DNA from: Drosophila persimilis
Taxonomy: Eukaryota; Arthropoda; Insecta; Diptera; Drosophilidae
NCBI RefSeq assembly: GCF_003286085.1
Contig: NW_020825326.1
Coordinates: forward strand, 744,001-808,000
Direction of reading: 5' to 3'
DNA: 64,000 nt
Under the pieces are notes generated by a model. The model saw only the letters and a program-made list of their open reading frames with translations. It made no database searches and was not told the DNA's origin. The stretch's first letter is position 1. Each line of letters starts with the position of its first letter. Below are positions 1-11,246 of this stretch, in pieces. Both the position numbers and the translations under genes were made by a program.

Positions 1-785
1 AACTTTTCTAGTAAACATAATTAAAAATTCAAATTTTTCCACTTCTAAGACCCATCTGACCCAGACCATGCCAAATGATTTTCAACGACTTTTTGCATCA
101 TCTTCAAAATTTTTGCTCGGAGTAAGGGAACTTTTCGAACTATACGTCCTGTTAGGTCTATATATTGAAGTCTCCGACGAACCATCAGACCTGATTTTTC
201 TTTCCCAATTTGAGCGTATTTGGCCTTGGAAGACATGAACTGATCCTTTTTTGCAAGACTGATGATGCGGGTGTCCGTTGTTCGTAAAGATTTCTTCTTC
301 CATCCTCGATTTTCAATAAGCACTTTAGATTTGAAAGTATTCTGAACCAAAAATACCGATCGTCCAAGACTTTTCGCCATTTTCCCGGAGAATTTTCCTT
401 TCTTTTTGAAGACTTATGGAAAACTTCCTTTCTTCAGGAGTACGGCCTATCTAAAGAATTTTTTTTGACTCTCATGTACTTAAATATGAAGGAACTTAAT
501 AAAAAACAACAATCCTTTGACCAAATCCTTATCCAATCCTTTCAAATATATAAATAACACCAGTGTACTTATTATTTTGGCCAGACCAAAAATGCCCATT
601 CTGCAAAAATGTATGAATAGAATTTTATTAAGATGGTTCCCCACTTTAATTTTTGATTTAAATAATTGGCAAGACTGTAACCTTTCCAAATATAAACAAT
701 TGGCATCCATACACTTACAAACATTCGAGCTATCCCATAACAAACTAGCACGACACCGATGTACTTATTATTTTGGCCAGTAGTG
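1..785 (-). mobile_element. Tc1-like DNA transposon, cut by the window edge
   Basis: Only the end that precedes the transposase start is present. A 22-base motif containing TACTTATTATTTTGGCCAG occurs twice in the same orientation, at 563-584 and 759-780. The copies are 196 bp apart, which is the IR/DR terminal arrangement of Tc1-like elements, where each end has two transposase-binding sites. The outer copy runs into TAGTG and then a TA at 786-787, the expected target dinucleotide. A transposase fragment reads leftward from 380. The other end would lie left of position 1. Confidence 0.7.
45..380 (-). pseudogene. Tc1-like transposase, partial (DNA-binding to early catalytic region)
   Basis: The 111-residue open stretch contains the Tc1-type sequence TTDTRIISLAKKDQFMSSKA followed by RRRLQYIDLTGRIVRKVPLL and then an ENHLAW segment. 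This matches the second helix-turn-helix and the run-up to the first catalytic aspartate in Tc1 transposases. The usual length is about 340 residues. The catalytic DDE region should continue to the left but is not open here in one frame. It is probably inactive. Confidence 0.65.
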
Positions 786-1019
786 TATGTATAACATTTT
801 GAAGGAATGCTCATGTGTAAAATCCTATGTATATATTTGGTATATATGTGATGCATTTCCAGATACATAAATAATAGAGTAGTGTTCATACATATGTATA
901 TTCAATATATGTATCCAATATAAGATGCAAAGGGAGGTTATAGTATGATTACTTATGTAAATATACTTATGCACCATCGGATGGCCTAATAATAAATTTA
1001 ACAAAAACCAAACCAAAAA

Positions 1020-2091
1020 CGAGGGGGAACGTTGTGAGTTGCTACGGACACCGCAACTCTACAGTTATACCCGATACTAACTCAGTATGGCTCTCCTCCG
1101 GCAGACGCCGCTAATATTAAACGAAACGACAAAGATTGCGTGCGAGAGAGACAGAAAATCAGTCTGTGCGTGACGTCGGGCGCTGCGTAGCCACTGCAAA
1201 TTGATTTGTTGGTTTTGGCTGTATAAATGATCTGATCTGATCCAGATCCAGATGATTCTGCGTTTTTAGTTTTCTCGTATCCTCAATATTGTGGATGCAA
1301 CAGATTTTCGTCCTTTGTGGGGGCGGAAGGGGGTGGGGCGAAATTCTGAGATATACGTTTTATAGTGAGATCTAACAGAAGTGCGGATACCAAATTTGGT
1401 TACTCTAGCCTTAATAGTCTCTGAGATTTGTGAATATCCCCAGATTTGCATCCTTTGCGTGGGCGGAAGGGGGTGTGGCGAAATTTTGAAACAAACTCGT
1501 CTCGGTCCGATATATTAGGAGTATGGATACCAAATTTGGTTGCTTTAGCTTTTATAGTCTCTGAGATCTAGGCGCTAATGTTTTACTCTAAGCAAAGCCG
1601 CCTATGCTACGTGTGTGTTAGAGAGAGACAGGGCGAGAAAAAATGAAATTTTTTTCGTGATTCTGGCTATAATAATAATACGATCCAATTCAGATTCTGC
1701 GGTCTAAAAGATATGGTCATTCTCTACGATTCTGCGTTTTTGGTTTTCTCGTATCTTTAAAATTGTGGATGCCACAGATTTTCGCCCCTTGTGGGGGCGG
1801 AAGTGGGCGGGGCAAAGTTTTGAAATATTTTTGTAGCAGTGACATATCACAGAATTCTGGATCCAAAACATCGTTGCTCTAGCTCTTATAGTCTTTGAGC
1901 ACTAGGCGCTGAAGGGGACGGACAGACGGACAGACAGACAGACAGACATGGCTCAATCGACTCGGCTATTGATGCTGATCAAGAATATATATACTTTATG
2001 GGGTCGGAAACGATTCCTTTTGGACGTTACACACATCCACTTTTACCACAAATCTAATATACCCCAATACTCATTTTGAGTATCGGGTATA
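1020..2091 (-). mobile_element. DINE-1/mini-me-like non-autonomous repeat, near full length
   Basis: It begins with GAGGGGGAACGTTGTGAG and a hairpin-forming segment (GAGTTGC ... GCAACTC), then TATACCCGATAC. The other end has GAGTATCGGGTATA at about 2078-2091. Between them lies a (GACA)n microsatellite, the complement of (GTCY)n, next to a conserved block reading GATGCTGATCAAGAATATAT. The (GTCY)n plus TA-rich core separated by a conserved block is the hallmark of mini-me/DINE-1 elements, which are regarded as Helentron relatives. The family name is from recollection. The repeat status is certain, since at least seven copies occur in this window. Confidence 0.7.
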
Positions 2092-5000
2092 ATAAGAAAA
2101 GATGCTCTTGTTCAGCTATTGGATAAGGTTAAAAAACTTATTAGCAAAAAAATGTATCTTTTCAGGGGCGTAGCGAAAATCTAAAAATTTCAAATTGATT
2201 TCTCGCCTTTACTCGTATTTTTCCTCTTCATTCCCTCCCTACTAAATCCCAATCCCCTTGCCCCTTCTCTAATAGCTCCTTTCTCCAATTATTTTGTAAT
2301 TCCGTTTGTCCCGATTTGCCTCTTTCGAGCTGCACTCTAAGTGAATCGGAATAGTGTCAAATCGAAGAGAATTCTTTCAAAAGTAGAACTGGATCTTGGA
2401 ATGCCGTCCAATGGCCTGGAACGGCAACAGGAATAGAAATGGGAACGGAATTGGGTACGTTATCAAGGTGGTGACACTCACAACAATAACAACAACAACA
2501 ACCCCCACTCCTTCACTTCACTTCATGCCACTCCTCACTCTCTCTATCTCTCTATAGCTCCCTTGGAATGCGATTGCATTAGAAACCTGCAAGAAAAACT
2601 TTCTGTAGTCCGAAGAGGAAAGGGGAACTGCAATTGGCCAAGTTGACCAAAAACCTGTTACCAATTTAAGGAAAAGCTCACTTTATCCAATAGAGTAAGA
2701 AATAGAGAGAGAAGAGGAGGTGAAAACTTAATGATACGTCTTTCTCAAAGTCCGCAAATGAAGTGGGGAAACAAGGAGGTTACAATTTGAGTCAACGCTC
2801 GAGAAAAACCAGAAACGAGTTTTTCCAGTAGATGGAAGAGGAATCCGGCTCATCAGCAGCTGCTGGCTGGGGCCACTGAAGGATGATGAGATGGGAAGGG
2901 GGAAGAAGGTGAAGAAGTTGTCAAGAATCTCGGATGCGAATCGATCAATAACCTTTAAAATCAAATTCCAACAAAAATATCTAAATATGTACGAGTATGT
3001 ACATACGTAAATAGTTTTGGTTTTCGACAGGTCTGACCTTCGTTCTAACGTTAATTCCACAATGTTCTTATGATAGCATTGCGTAGAGATTATCATCTGA
3101 TAAATACCGAATATCGATTTGGAGAACTTTTTATTATGATCTTATAGAGCGTATTATTGAGACATACAAATTGGTGTCTATTGTGTCTCCGTTGAACGGA
3201 GAATTATCTGAAATAGATCCAGTCCTAACATTGTGAGTGTAATACATAATATACAGACACCGCACTGACAGTGGACGAGGAAGAAATAGAGAGCGAAAGC
3301 GTGGCAGCGGAGGCAGCAATGGAATTTTTGTTTTCAAGCTGGCTATAATATTGATACTATCGGACGCTATGATTCGATTTTAAGCGATCGATTTTCCCAT
3401 GCTTACCACAAATTTTTGCAACTCAAGGTGCGGTACCAATCTACACGAATTTTATATAACCTGTAGTTATTGAATACCGTGTATAAACATACATATGTAT
3501 GTACGTATGTATGTACATCTATAAAAATATCTATGAGTTATTTTTCCTTTAAAATTTGACCCTTTTCTTCTCTCGAATCTACTGATGTTCCACATTCATA
3601 ACGACCGTTCGTTATATTGGCAAAACATGGGACTCACTGGGATATTTATTCACTCGATGAACAATTCCTCGTAGTTCCTCTCAGGATACTGATCTGTGCA
3701 TTTATATTTATAGTCGTAAATATAGCATCGTAAATAATTAACCCAGCACCCACGAAGGCGTGGTGAATGTTCTTTGCTCGTGTTAGTCATATCAAATGAG
3801 TTTTTTTCGCGAAATTTACGAAATTTGCACAACGAATCAATGAGAATGTCCTTTCAGGGTTGAAACGATTACCGCCTACAGTCAATTACTACTGATAGAT
3901 CGTCAATTATCAGAATTCAATTATCCTGCCATAACCCTCAAACTATCCATATATGTATGTATGTATGCACATTGTACGTACATACATACATACATATGTA
4001 TGTACATATGTATGTATGATCCTCAATGATCCGCCATTGATTTTCTCCAGTTCTCATGTCAAATTCGACTATCCCACGCACCAAGTCTAACGTAAAAATG
4101 TAGAGAAAAAAGACGGAGAGATGTGAAGAGTGTAAGAAGCAATAAATATTTTGTTGGAAAATAAGCAATAGTATGCTTTATGTACATACATATGTATGTA
4201 TGTATATATGTACATATGTAGCTTTCAGCCATTGAAAAACTTGTTTTAGATTTTTCGAACATGTTTTTAAATGTTTCGGATTTTTTACTTTCCGCCAGTT
4301 TTTTTTCATTGTTTGTTTTGTTGTTTTCCTTTTTCTTGTTTACATTTTTAGGCAGCCAAGAGTAAGAAACAACAGACTGCAAACAGAGAGAGAAAGATAG
4401 AGAGTGAAGGAGGTAGGAGCAAGAGAGAAGGAAAACTGGTTTCCAGCATACATATATATATATGTACATATGTATGTTTGTATGTATGTATGTATGTATG
4501 TATGTATGCATGTGTGTATGTATGCATGTGTGTATGTATGCATGTGTGTATGGTCATTATTGACTTGTGCGAAAACGAACAAAAGCGATTGACTTGTCAG
4601 CGGGAAGGGGAGACAATGACACACAGAGGATAGAGCATAGTGGCTGGTTGGGATAGAGGGCTTGAGGAGCGCAAAAGACATCGGGCGCGTTCATCAGCAC
4701 AATGCTTCAAGTATCATGCATCATGTATCTGGTGTCATGTATCATGTTTTGGAATGCCTATGATATGTTTCCATACTATCGCGTCGTCGTTAAAAAAATT
4801 GGCTCAGAACTGATTGATTGTGGCAATGGTCAAAAAACAGTCACATCATTTATGAGTAATTTTTGTAAAATAGAAATATTGTTTTTTTTATTTTTTTGAC
4901 TTTGTTTATTTCTCTATTTTTCATCGCGACATAGAGCGTATTCTTATCGATATGTCAGCTACCGATATAAGCTAATAGCATGCATAATTTTTACGCTCCA

Positions 5001-5193
5001 TTTTTGAAAATCTGATGGATCTGTGATCCATCGATACGTTCTTTCTTCATCATCCTTTTTCTATTGAAGATTATTTTTCTAAATTAGATTTCATCCATTC
5101 TTATCTGGTCCTAACAGTTCCTGTTTCTTTCATTTAAATCCGATACTTTCAATACTTCTCCTTTTTTCTTAGAAATGCGCCACATCCCATCAT
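2092..5193. other. Intergenic stretch with microsatellites, no gene seen
   Basis: Open frames are short and do not resemble proteins. TACATATGTATG-type satellites occur at about 3480-3525, 3945-4020, 4170-4220 and 4440-4555, the last with a TATGTATGCATGTGTG pattern. A short run of CATGTATC/CATGCATC repeats lies at 4705-4750. Confidence 0.6.
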
Positions 5194-5463
5194 CTACATA
5201 CTATGTACATATGTATGTATGTATTTAATCGCGCATACCCTCTTATTTTTTTCCTTTTGCCTTAAAGTATACATTTTTCCTTTCCTTTCCATTACATCAA
5301 ATGTAACGTCTTCATCAGAAAGTGAGCGTACCAATATTTCATCATGTAGATACCATAAATGATGACAAAATTTCTTTAAAGCTGCTTTTGCTATAGCTTC
5401 ATCAATAGTTTCATATTCGTTCAAGGATTTAAAAAAACATAAATCCTGATACGGTGCTTTCAC
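5194..5463 (-). pseudogene. Fragment of an unidentified ORF, possibly transposon-derived
   Basis: The 89-residue frame is closed upstream by a stop. It contains a protein-like core, ALKKFCHHLWYLHDEIL, followed by an acidic stretch ending in VMERKGKMYTL. The pattern LKKF..HLWYL...L recalls a short conserved block in uncharacterised arthropod transposon-associated proteins, which is a weak memory and not an identification. The last residues run into a TATGTATG microsatellite, so the end is not original. It sits just left of a DINE-like copy. Confidence 0.3.
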
Positions 5464-5920
5464 AGCCGAGGAACTTTCAAGCCATGGTTATACATAGGTA
5501 GAGACTATGAATGACTATTATTTCCATTGTTTCGAAATGGGCAATATCAAACAAATTGTCCAAAGTTTGAACAAAATTCTCTCTACGGGATCTATAGATC
5601 AATGAGACTTTTTTTTAGCATCTTTTTGAAGGTCTCTCCAAGCTTGATGTAAGCATAGTAGCATCTTTACACAGTTAGGCAAAGATTTTGTGGGTTCATT
5701 TGTTGTTATTTTTACTTCACGCGTATTGTAGAACAGAACCGCAAGCACTTGGAGATTCGACGGAAGTTTTGCGCCAACTTGTTAAAAATATTATATTGTG
5801 TTTTATTACTTGGTAAACGCTTTGCCGCCAAAAACACAAAAGTAAAGGGGTCTGCCATATGTTTAATGAACAGTGAACAGAGATGCCACATCACTTTATA
5901 AAAACCCACGTATTCGTTGT

Positions 5921-6825
5921 GATGTCTGTCTGTCCGTCTGTCCGTCTGTCCGTCCCCTTCAGCGCCTAGTGCTCAAAGACTACAAGAGCTAGAGCAACGA
6001 TGTTTTGGATCCAGACTTCTGTGATATGTCACTGCTACAAAAATATTTCAAAACTTCGCCCCGCCCAATTCCGCCCCCACAAAGGACGAAAATCTGTGGC
6101 ATCCACATTTTTAAAGATACGATAAAACCAAAAACGCAGAACCGTAGAGAATGACCAAATCTTTTAGACTGCAGAATCTGAATTGGATCGTATTATTATT
6201 ATAGCCAGAATCAAGAAAACAATTTCATTCTTTCTCGCCCTGTCGCTCTCTAGCACACACGTAGCATAGGCGGCTTTGCTTAGAGTAAAACATTAGCGCC
6301 TAGATCTCAGAGACTATAAAAGCTAGAGCAACCAAATTTGGTATCCACACTCCTAATATATCGGACCTTGACGAGTTTGTTTCAAAATTTCGCCACACCC
6401 CCTTCCGCCCCCGCAAAGGATGCAAATCTGGGGATATTCACAAATCTCAGAGACTATTAAGGCTAGAGTAACCAAATTTAGTATCCGCACTCCTGTTAGA
6501 TCTCACTATAAAACGTATATCTCAAAATTTCGCCCCACCCCCTTCCGCCCCCACAAAGGACGAAAATCTGTTGCATCCACAATATTGCACATTCGAGAAA
6601 ACTAAAAACGCAGAATCATAAAGAATGCCCGTATCTATGAGATTGCTGAATCACCACCTCCGAGCTAGTTCCCTGTACTGCTGGGTGGGTTGAAATTTGG
6701 TGTGTTCGCTGTGCGACATGTTCGGTGTATAAACTGACTGCATGTATGCTGTATGGTTAGTGGTTGAAGGTATAAAAGTAGATCTGCGGTCCTTGCCGCG
6801 GCCCACAACATTCCCGCTCGTTTTT
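5921..6825 (+). mobile_element. DINE-1/mini-me-like repeat, left end missing
   Basis: It starts directly in the (GTCT/GTCC)n core at 5921 and continues through the CAGCGCCTAGTGCTCAAAGA block and two internal CAAATTTGGTATCC-type segments. It ends in a diverged terminal hairpin (GATCTGCGGTCC ... GCGGCCCACAACATTCCC) at about 6770-6825. The conserved block that precedes the core elsewhere is absent, so the copy is 5'-truncated. Confidence 0.65.
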
Positions 6826-6937
6826 TGTCCCTCGATCGATGTGAATCGTTTTACCCTACAAAACTCAATGCATTTGATCAGTTTTTCGAAATTTAAAAGA
6901 AATTGCCCGACTATTCACCTTACATTACAGCTATTTT

Positions 6938-7511
6938 TATACCCGATACTCAAAATGAGTATTGGGGTATATTAGATTTGTGGTAAAAGTGGATGTGTGT
7001 AACGTCCAGAAGGAATCGTTTCCGACCCTATAAAGTATATATATTCTTGATCAGCATCAATAGCCGAGTCGATTGAGCCCTGTCTGTCTGTCCGTCCGTC
7101 CGTCTGTCCGTCTGTCCGTCCCCTTCAGCGCCTAATGCTCAAAGACGATAAGAGCTAGAGCAACAATATTTCAAAACTTTGCCCCGCCAACTTCCGACCC
7201 CACAAAGGGCGAAAATCTGTGGCATCCACAATTTCGACGATACGAGAAAACTAAAAACGCAGAATCATAGATAATGACCATATCTATTAGATTGCTGAAT
7301 CTGGATCAGATCAGATCATTTTTATAGCCAAAAGGAACAAATCAATTTGCAGTGGCTACGCTGCGACTGATTTTTTGTCTCTCTCGCACGCACTATTTGT
7401 CGTTTCGTTTAATATTAGCGGCATCTGCCGGAGGAGATCCATACTGACTAAGTATCGGGTATAAATGTAGAGTTGCGGTGTCCGCAGCAACTCACAACGT
7501 TCCCCCTCGTT
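6938..7511 (+). mobile_element. DINE-1/mini-me-like repeat, short internal-deletion copy
   Basis: It opens with TATACCCGATACTCAAAATG and has the TATATATTCTTGATCAGC block and the (GTCY)n core. It closes with the terminal hairpin and CACAACGTTCCCCCTCGT. At about 574 bp it lacks the middle third present in the 1020-2091 copy. It ends about 45 bp beyond the glycine-rich gene's polyadenylation signal. Confidence 0.7.
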
Positions 7512-7556
7512 TATTTTTTTTTCATTCTTTCCATTTTCATTTCGCTTTTTGATACC

Positions 7557-7562
7557 TTTATT
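7557..7562 (-). terminator. Polyadenylation signal AATAAA of the glycine-rich gene
   Basis: AATAAA on the minus strand, about 92 bases after the stop codon at 7655. It lies before the adjacent DINE-like repeat, so the transcript can end in unique sequence. Confidence 0.55.
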
Positions 7563-7654
7563 CACAACAACCTTACAAACTAGGCAAAAAAAAAGAGAGA
7601 AGAGTTTTACCGGCCTGAATCCTGGCCCTAACTCTGAATCATCATTTAGAAATT

Positions 7655-8230
7655 CTACCAGCTGCCTGCGTAGGCATTGGCCGAGGCCTTGGCATAGGCA
7701 TTGCTGCCTCCGCCACCACCTCCTCCGCCGCACGAGTTGCAGCCGCCGTTGTTAGATCCGCCGCCTCCTCCATAACTGTAGCTGTTTGCGCTGCTGCTGG
7801 CATAGGCTCCACTTCCTCCTCCTCCGCCTCCTCCTCCTCCGCCCCCACCATTGTGGAAGCCTCCTCCGCCTCCACTGGGGTATCCTCCTCCTCCATTATG
7901 ACCCCCGCCGCCATTGCCGCCACTGCCCCACTGCTGTCCGCCGCCTCCTCCGTGGCTACCACCGCCGCTGTAGATTGGCTTTACCACATAGACATCGATG
8001 GTGCTGGCACCGCCTTGGCCGCCTCCTCCATGACCCCCGCCCCACTTCTGTCCGCCGCCTCCTCCCCAGCCACCGCCACCGCCCCAGCCTCCACCTCCTC
8101 CAAGGCCACCACCACCGCCGCCATGGCCAAATAGGATCTTCTTCTTAAGCTGGAGCAGAGAGGGCTGGACGAGACCCACGCAGATGGCCAGGATCAGCAC
8201 CCAGCAGCCGAGTAGCTTCCAGTGCCTCAT
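7655..8230 (-). CDS. Secreted glycine-rich protein, cuticle/extracellular type
   Basis: A 191-residue intronless protein. The chosen ATG (8230) gives a clear signal peptide: basic MRHWK, then a hydrophobic core LLGCWVLILAICVGLV. An upstream in-frame ATG at 8338 would put 36 residues before this signal and would lie almost at the predicted cap site, so it is unlikely. After the signal come LLQLKKKILFGH and then runs of glycine (GGGGWGGGGG types), with QKWGGGHGGGG and a non-glycine island STIDVYVVKPIYSGGG in the middle. Near the C-terminus are two related AYA..SAN segments and a CNSC pair, with the end at AGSW. Such proteins are common in Drosophila as structural or cuticular secreted proteins. 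The exact orthologue is not recognised. A TATA box upstream and AATAAA downstream support a real gene. Glycine runs suggest rapid length variation. Confidence 0.8.
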   Translation of the reverse strand: MRHWKLLGCWVLILAICVGLVQPSLLQLKKKILFGHGGGGGGLGGGGGWGGGGGWGGGGGQKWGGGHGGGGQGGASTIDVYVVKPIYSGGGSHGGGGGQQWGSGGNGGGGHNGGGGYPSGGGGGFHNGGGGGGGGGGGGSGAYASSSANSYSYGGGGGSNNGGCNSCGGGGGGGGSNAYAKASANAYAGSW

Positions 8231-8346
8231 TGAAGTTTTTATTTCAGTTTCAGTTGGTGTTCCGGTTCCGCTCTTTTGATTCCGCTCAGTTCTGTTCTGC
8301 CTAACTTGATGAAGCCAACTAATCGTGGATCCGTTCATCGCATTTC

Positions 8347-8354
8347 ATTTTATA
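8347..8354 (-). promoter_or_regulatory. TATA box of the glycine-rich gene
   Basis: TATAAAAT on the minus strand, with its first T at 8354. A weak initiator-like TTAGTT lies about 34 bases downstream (A at 8320). This would give a 5' UTR of about 90 bases before the ATG at 8230. Confidence 0.55.
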
Positions 8355-9780
8355 GAATCTTCTCATAGCTACCCATTGTCTGGAACGGAGTGGATCGCAT
8401 CGATGATGGGTATTGTCGTCATTGTTTCAGCCCCTCAGAGAGGCTCTCAGGCGTTTCATTTGATGGGGGTGGGAGATCTGGGGGGTTTTATATAGACAAC
8501 AATATCAGAGGCATACCGTACAGAATCAGCGACCTATTAATTACTCAATGGGCCGGAGAAGCTCGTCAGGCTAGATATCAGAAAGTTGAATACCCTGACA
8601 CCCATGGAAAGGTAGCCATAGGTAACTAAGCCCGTATTAATAATTTATAAAACGATAAAAGATTTTTCCTTTCAGCCACAAACGTGTGAAAAACACGCAG
8701 CAAAAAGTCCCAATGAAATACACTCATACGCCACGCCACGGGGAACGCATTTTAAGCATTGCCTGCTTTTGTAGTTCCCAAGTTGTAGTTTACGTACACA
8801 CATGCATATATACAATGTACATTATTTCTGAAATTTTAAAATTCATTTTTAAATGTTAACCACGAAGAAATATCCAGGCATTGAAAATCCGCTTGAAAAA
8901 TATTCTTGGAAAAACTTTAAGTTGTATTAAGTTACATTTAATCGTTTGTATTCCATAATAATAGTTTGTATACATTATTTCTTGCTAAACAAATGTCTAT
9001 GTATAGTTAATTTCTTTTTCCATCTGTCTTCTCTAGATTATCCTGGTTACCTTTGAAATATATAGAAATTAGATTGTATACGAGGTGCAGCAATCAAGGT
9101 ACACTCATTTTGGGTTAGGGCATCTGGAATTATATGCATGACATCAGCTGGAAAACCCCTCTTAATCATATGCGAATCATGAGAGAATAATACACATAAC
9201 CAGAAAGTGAGAGAGGCATGGTGAACGCTATGCCTGTGGAACGTGGAGGAAAATGCTAATTATCAAGGAATCCGTAAGATAAAAGCTCAAGTATACTCGT
9301 GAATATGCAATTACTCATCAGAATCTGTCTCTTTACTAAGCTTCGCTCAGACCACATCACATAATCGATCCACTCATTCGCCAATGTCTCATCAGTATGT
9401 GGCAACCGATTGACTAACGGAGCCACTAAGCACTCTGTCTCTTTGAATCGAAAACTCCCTGAAATCCCCGCTATAGAGAGTCCCATTGGAAAAGCGGATA
9501 AATTCGGGCATGCATATGTGGGCTTCCCAAAGGGGATTTCTCCTGGGCCCGCAGCGGAGAGAAATAGCCTCAGGATATAAATATTTGAAGTCTCCCTTGT
9601 ATTTGAGTAGAAATGGAAAACGATCAAAACTACCAATATTTAATCCTATAAAATCCCAATTGGAATGCGGATGCGCTGTTAGTTACCATTACCGTTCTGG
9701 ATTCGAGAGGAAGCAAGCTAAACGAGGGTGATCTGATAGATACTTAGCTTAAAAAAGGAAAATTTTGGAAAATTGGCAAT
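8355..9780. other. Intergenic stretch, no gene seen
   Basis: Open frames of up to 126 residues on the minus strand (9256-9636) have no recognisable motif, and no paired splice sites or repeat ends were found. It is AT-rich, and its right limit is the tail of the mariner remnant. Confidence 0.4.
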
Positions 9781-9937
9781 TTATTTATCAACATAGTCTC
9801 CTTTTAGGTCGATACACTTGACACAGAGATGCTCCAACTCTTTTAACCCATCTGAAAAATACGTTTTCTCGAGGTCTGCAAAGTAGGCATCCGTGGAGGC
9901 GTTGGCCTGCTCATTCGACTCAAATTTCTGTCCGACG

Positions 9938-11213
9938 CACAGTGGGCGAAACGGCCAATCTAGTGGCATTAAATTAATAGCAAGCGTAATTTAAGAGATA
10001 TCTTAATTAAATTTGTAGTTTAGCATGATGGTTAATAGCCGAATGACTGCTCCAAATTTCAATAGAATCGGTCAACTATATCAAATAGATACGATAGTTC
10101 TGGTCCTTCAAAATATTTCAAGATTTTAAAATACCATTCCATAGATAGTTTACCAGTGTAACTTATGTAATTTTAAATGTATTTAAATGCAAATATCTGA
10201 ACTACCGGAACATAAAATGTCTTTTTCAAAGTTGACATCCAACAGCAAATCTTTAACTTCTTTATCCAACTCTATATTTTCTTTGGAAAGCCTCGATGAC
10301 AGTTTTGATAACTTTGAAATTAAAAGATCAGATGTAAATAGAAGAGCATGCATTACATCTTCCATCGTATTTTTACGTGAAAACATTCGGGTGTTATCAT
10401 TTTACTTTTGCGTATCTGAATAAATCGTAGCTTGGAAAAATATTTGCGTTGTAAGATTTAGTTTTCGTTTTCACTAGCTTGTATGCAGGACTGGGATCAG
10501 GAAGTTTGGGATCACTGCTAGCACATTTTATTGTTTTTGCCACGACCTCTTCTTCAATGATATAACTTTAGAAGCATTTCTGTCACCACCACTTTTCGAA
10601 ATGTGAAAATGTTCCATTACATTTTTCCCCATTTTTGCAGCAACGTGCTTACAAGAGTTCTTATCCTTCTTGCATTTCTTTGTGTTGTTCTTGTGAATAA
10701 TCATTATTATTAAGCATCGAAATATTTGGGCATCCAAATTCACAATAAATTTGAGAATGTGTGTATCAAAAATAATTGAAACCAGATCGCACCCATCTCA
10801 CAAGATGCACTCCACCAAACAATGCAATATGTTTTTTAAGCAAAACTTTTCCAAAGGTTCACTTCCACAGCTATTTTAAACTAGTACATGTTATTAAACT
10901 CATACACACCTCTAACCAAATAGCTACAAGTCTAAAAACTGATAGTTCAGAATAAATTTTAACTACGCTTTGATTTTTTACTTTTTTCACAAATTTTTGC
11001 CAGCTTAAAAAAAAAGGCGCCAAAAGATGTTCATAACAGCTCTTGCAACATATGTTCGGTTTGACGCTTCACAGCTTCACGAAATATGAGAGAAAAACAA
11101 ATTGGCAATTAGTTCATCGAGGTATTGAGAATCGATACCACACAAAAGTTTAAACAGACTGTGACATGAAGTTTTGAATTTAATGGAGCTGATTGGCCAT
11201 TTCGCCCACTGTA
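9938..11213. mobile_element. Transib-like non-autonomous transposon with RSS-heptamer-like ends
   Basis: A 1,276-bp insertion with inverted ends of about 38 bp. The left end (9938-9975) begins CACAGTGGGCGAAACGGCCA and the right end (11213 back to 11176) begins TACAGTGGGCGAAATGGCCA. Both are flanked by a perfect 5-bp direct repeat CGACG (9933-9937 and 11214-11218). Transib elements are known for 5-bp GC-rich target duplications and termini resembling the RAG recombination-signal heptamer CACAGTG. No transposase of the expected size is present. Internal frames (10183-10386 and 10528-10743, minus strand) are short and unrecognised. The family call rests on ends and target duplication only. Confidence 0.6.
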
Positions 11214-11246
11214 CGACGGGAGACTTTTTCAAGTTTCGAAATAAAA

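Noticed and set aside
1920..1950. (GACA)/(GTCY)n arrays as CRISPR-like or independent satellites
   Set aside because: They are the internal microsatellite core of the DINE-like repeats, and this is eukaryotic DNA.
7642..7962. Ala/Glu-rich and Ser/His-rich frames across the glycine-rich gene
   Set aside because: They are other-frame translations of GGN codon runs. Only the chosen frame has a signal peptide and flanking gene signals.
8231..8338. N-terminal extension of the glycine-rich protein to an upstream ATG
   Set aside because: It would bury the signal peptide and begin at or before the predicted transcription start.
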